DNA of 7,528 bases from an uncultured Lachnospiraceae bacterium. Lineage in GTDB: Bacteria > Bacillota > Clostridia > Lachnospirales > Lachnospiraceae. Location: the NCBI GenBank assembly GCA_948441955.1, contig CAOJQZ010000096.1, forward strand, positions 1 to 7,528. Reading direction: 5' to 3'. The notes beneath the pieces are model-generated. The model worked only from the letters and a program-made list of their open reading frames with translations. It ran no database searches and was not told where the DNA came from. Shown one piece after another: positions 6,888 to 7,528 of this stretch. The position numbers and the translations under genes were made by a program. Position 1 is the first letter of the stretch. Each line of letters opens with the position of its first letter.

Positions 6888-7079
6888 TTATAACTGTCCG
6901 TCGCTTCCTACTGTATCGTTTGTATACAGCTCGGAAAGCCTGTCTTCCAAATCCTTCTCCTGCTTTTTCATATCATGGTGTTTCCATGCAAATAATGCGA
7001 TAACAACAATCAGTATTATCACTGCCGGAAGATCCCACCAGCAAAAGCCGAATACAGTATGTTCAAATATATATGACAT
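6888..7079 (-). CDS. Small single-pass membrane protein with WDLPA motif (unknown function), copy B
   Basis: I do not recognise a named family. The 63-residue protein has an aromatic N-terminus (MSYIFEHTVFGFCWWDLPA), one hydrophobic helix at about 17-32 (LPAVIILIVVIALFAW), then a charged cytoplasmic tail beginning KHHDMKKQEKDLEDRL, likely helical, and an acidic end. A strong AGGAGG (7087-7092), 7 nt before the ATG, shows that it is a real gene. It lies 20 bp after the stop of a paralogous small gene that shares G-x-x-[FW]-W-D-L-P-A followed by a helix and basic residues. It is the last gene of the leftward operon, ending just before the hairpin. Basic residues after the helix suggest an N-out, C-in topology. 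The role is unknown. Confidence 0.75.
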   Translation of the reverse strand: MSYIFEHTVFGFCWWDLPAVIILIVVIALFAWKHHDMKKQEKDLEDRLSELYTNDTVGSDGQL

Positions 7080-7099
7080 AATCTCTCCTCCTCTTGTTG

Positions 7100-7309
7100 T
7101 TATGCTCTCACGGATTTCCCTTCTGCTTCCTTACCAAGAGCTTCAAGCTTCTCTTTTCTTGCTTCCTCGAAGCTGTTCTCCCTCTTCTTCTGGTTCCGGC
7201 TGTGCACGATCAGAACGATAACCAATATCACCGTTACCAGAAGCGCCGGCAGATCCCAGAAGTGTACGCCTATGCTGTTATGTACAAATTCATAAAAATT
7301 ATACAACAT
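7100..7309 (-). CDS. Small single-pass membrane protein with WDLPA motif (unknown function), copy A
   Basis: This 69-residue protein begins MLYNFYEFVHNSIGVHFWDLPA. One long hydrophobic helix follows (about 20-35, LPALLVTVILVIVLIV), then a strongly charged tail with HSRNQKKRENSFEEARKEK. It is paralogous to the next gene downstream: the aromatic N-terminus, the WDLPA motif at the membrane entry and the basic stop-transfer residues all align. The start is ATG 7307-7309, because AAGGAGG (7317-7323) lies 7 nt upstream. An in-frame GTG at 7328-7330 would add seven residues, but its codons contain that binding site. It is 24 bp from the stop of the upstream small gene and 20 bp from the next, so the three form an operon. 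I cannot assign a function. Confidence 0.78.
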   Translation of the reverse strand: MLYNFYEFVHNSIGVHFWDLPALLVTVILVIVLIVHSRNQKKRENSFEEARKEKLEALGKEAEGKSVRA

Positions 7310-7316
7310 ATGATTG

Positions 7317-7323
7317 CCTCCTT
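7317..7323 (-). promoter_or_regulatory. Ribosome binding site that selects ATG 7309
   Basis: AAGGAGG on the minus strand, 7 nt before the ATG at 7307-7309, is a near-perfect Shine-Dalgarno. It lies inside the seven-codon extension that would follow from the upstream GTG, so that longer start is unlikely. Confidence 0.7.
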
Positions 7324-7333
7324 CTCTCACACC

Positions 7334-7528
7334 TTATAAACTCATGTTTGTCTTGTCATCTGCCAAGCCCAGTTTTCTCTTTACTACCTCAGTCTCAAGC
7401 TCATCTGTGAGCTCAGCGATTCTTGTCTGCCGTTTCTTCATACTGCTCATATAGAATGCAAATATAATAAGTGCAGTCAGCATAAGCAGGAAATGTAAGA
7501 GACAGCAATGATGCTCATCGAGTTCTCT
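7334..7528 (-). CDS. Third small membrane protein of the operon, cut by right edge (unknown function)
   Basis: An open frame enters from the right edge and runs 64 codons to a TAA at 7334-7336; its start is outside the window. The visible protein has RELDEHHCCLLHF, then a hydrophobic helix (about 9-26, LLHFLLMLTALIIFAFY), then a basic and charged tail, MSSMKKRQTRIAELTDELE, likely an amphipathic or coiled-coil helix, and a polar end. The plan matches the two genes that follow 24 bp downstream: short N-terminus, one helix, K/R-rich cytosolic start, charged tail. It lacks the WDLPA motif, however, and has HHCC just before the helix. The true start is probably only a few codons outside. It is not an assigned family, and homology to the neighbours is not established. 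Confidence 0.6.
   Translation of the reverse strand, partial: RELDEHHCCLLHFLLMLTALIIFAFYMSSMKKRQTRIAELTDELETEVVKRKLGLADDKTNMSL

Noticed and set aside
7310..7330. GTG start adding seven residues to the 69-residue small protein
   Set aside because: The extension contains the AAGGAGG that serves the ATG at 7309, and there is no comparable site ahead of the GTG.
1..7528. CRISPR array, tRNA or rRNA genes, insertion sequences
   Set aside because: No spaced repeat units, no cloverleaf-like tRNA sequences, and no transposase frames were seen on either strand.

Overview
The window looks like a chromosomal segment from a Gram-positive anaerobe of the Clostridia, most likely Lachnospiraceae. The signs are strong AGGAGG-type ribosome binding sites, mixed but moderate GC, a VanR/VanS-like two-component pair, a YhaO/YhaN-like nuclease/ATPase pair, and an aldo/keto reductase fused to a dicluster ferredoxin domain. 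The taxon is inferred from gene style, not from a marker search.

Layout. Five genes run leftward (minus strand) from about 5635 to the left edge: asparaginyl-tRNA synthetase (asnS), an OmpR/VanR-type response regulator, a VanS-type sensor kinase, a Mre11/SbcD/YhaO-type metallophosphoesterase, and the N-terminal 428 residues of a YhaN-like SMC/Rad50-type ATPase that runs off the window. The last four are packed as one transcription unit: an 11-bp overlap, a 95-bp overlap, and a 1-nt gap. Between asnS and the regulator is a 78-bp gap holding a perfect 32-bp palindrome and a pair of imperfect direct repeats. A divergent intergenic region (5636-5814) separates asnS from a rightward aldo/keto reductase gene with a near-consensus sigma-A-type promoter. 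A strong hairpin at 6849-6881 ends that gene and also the converging leftward operon to its right. That operon encodes at least three tiny single-pass membrane proteins in tandem; two are clearly paralogous (shared WDLPA motif) and the third is cut by the right edge.

How the genes fit together. The phosphoesterase and ATPase should form a DNA end-processing/repair complex of the Mre11-Rad50 type. The ATPase carries a membrane hairpin in the middle of its coiled coil, so the complex may be membrane tethered. The VanR/VanS-like pair upstream is co-transcribed by layout, which suggests an envelope-sensing system wired to a nuclease complex, or simply operon fusion. No vanHAX or other resistance genes are present. 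The reductase and the small membrane proteins have no evident link to these.

Most worth a second look: the 95-bp overlap, where a single base change of frame would restore a classic ATGA stop/start junction; the 32-bp palindrome upstream of the regulator; and the tandem WDLPA small membrane proteins. There is no clear evidence here of a wholly new defence or mobile system.
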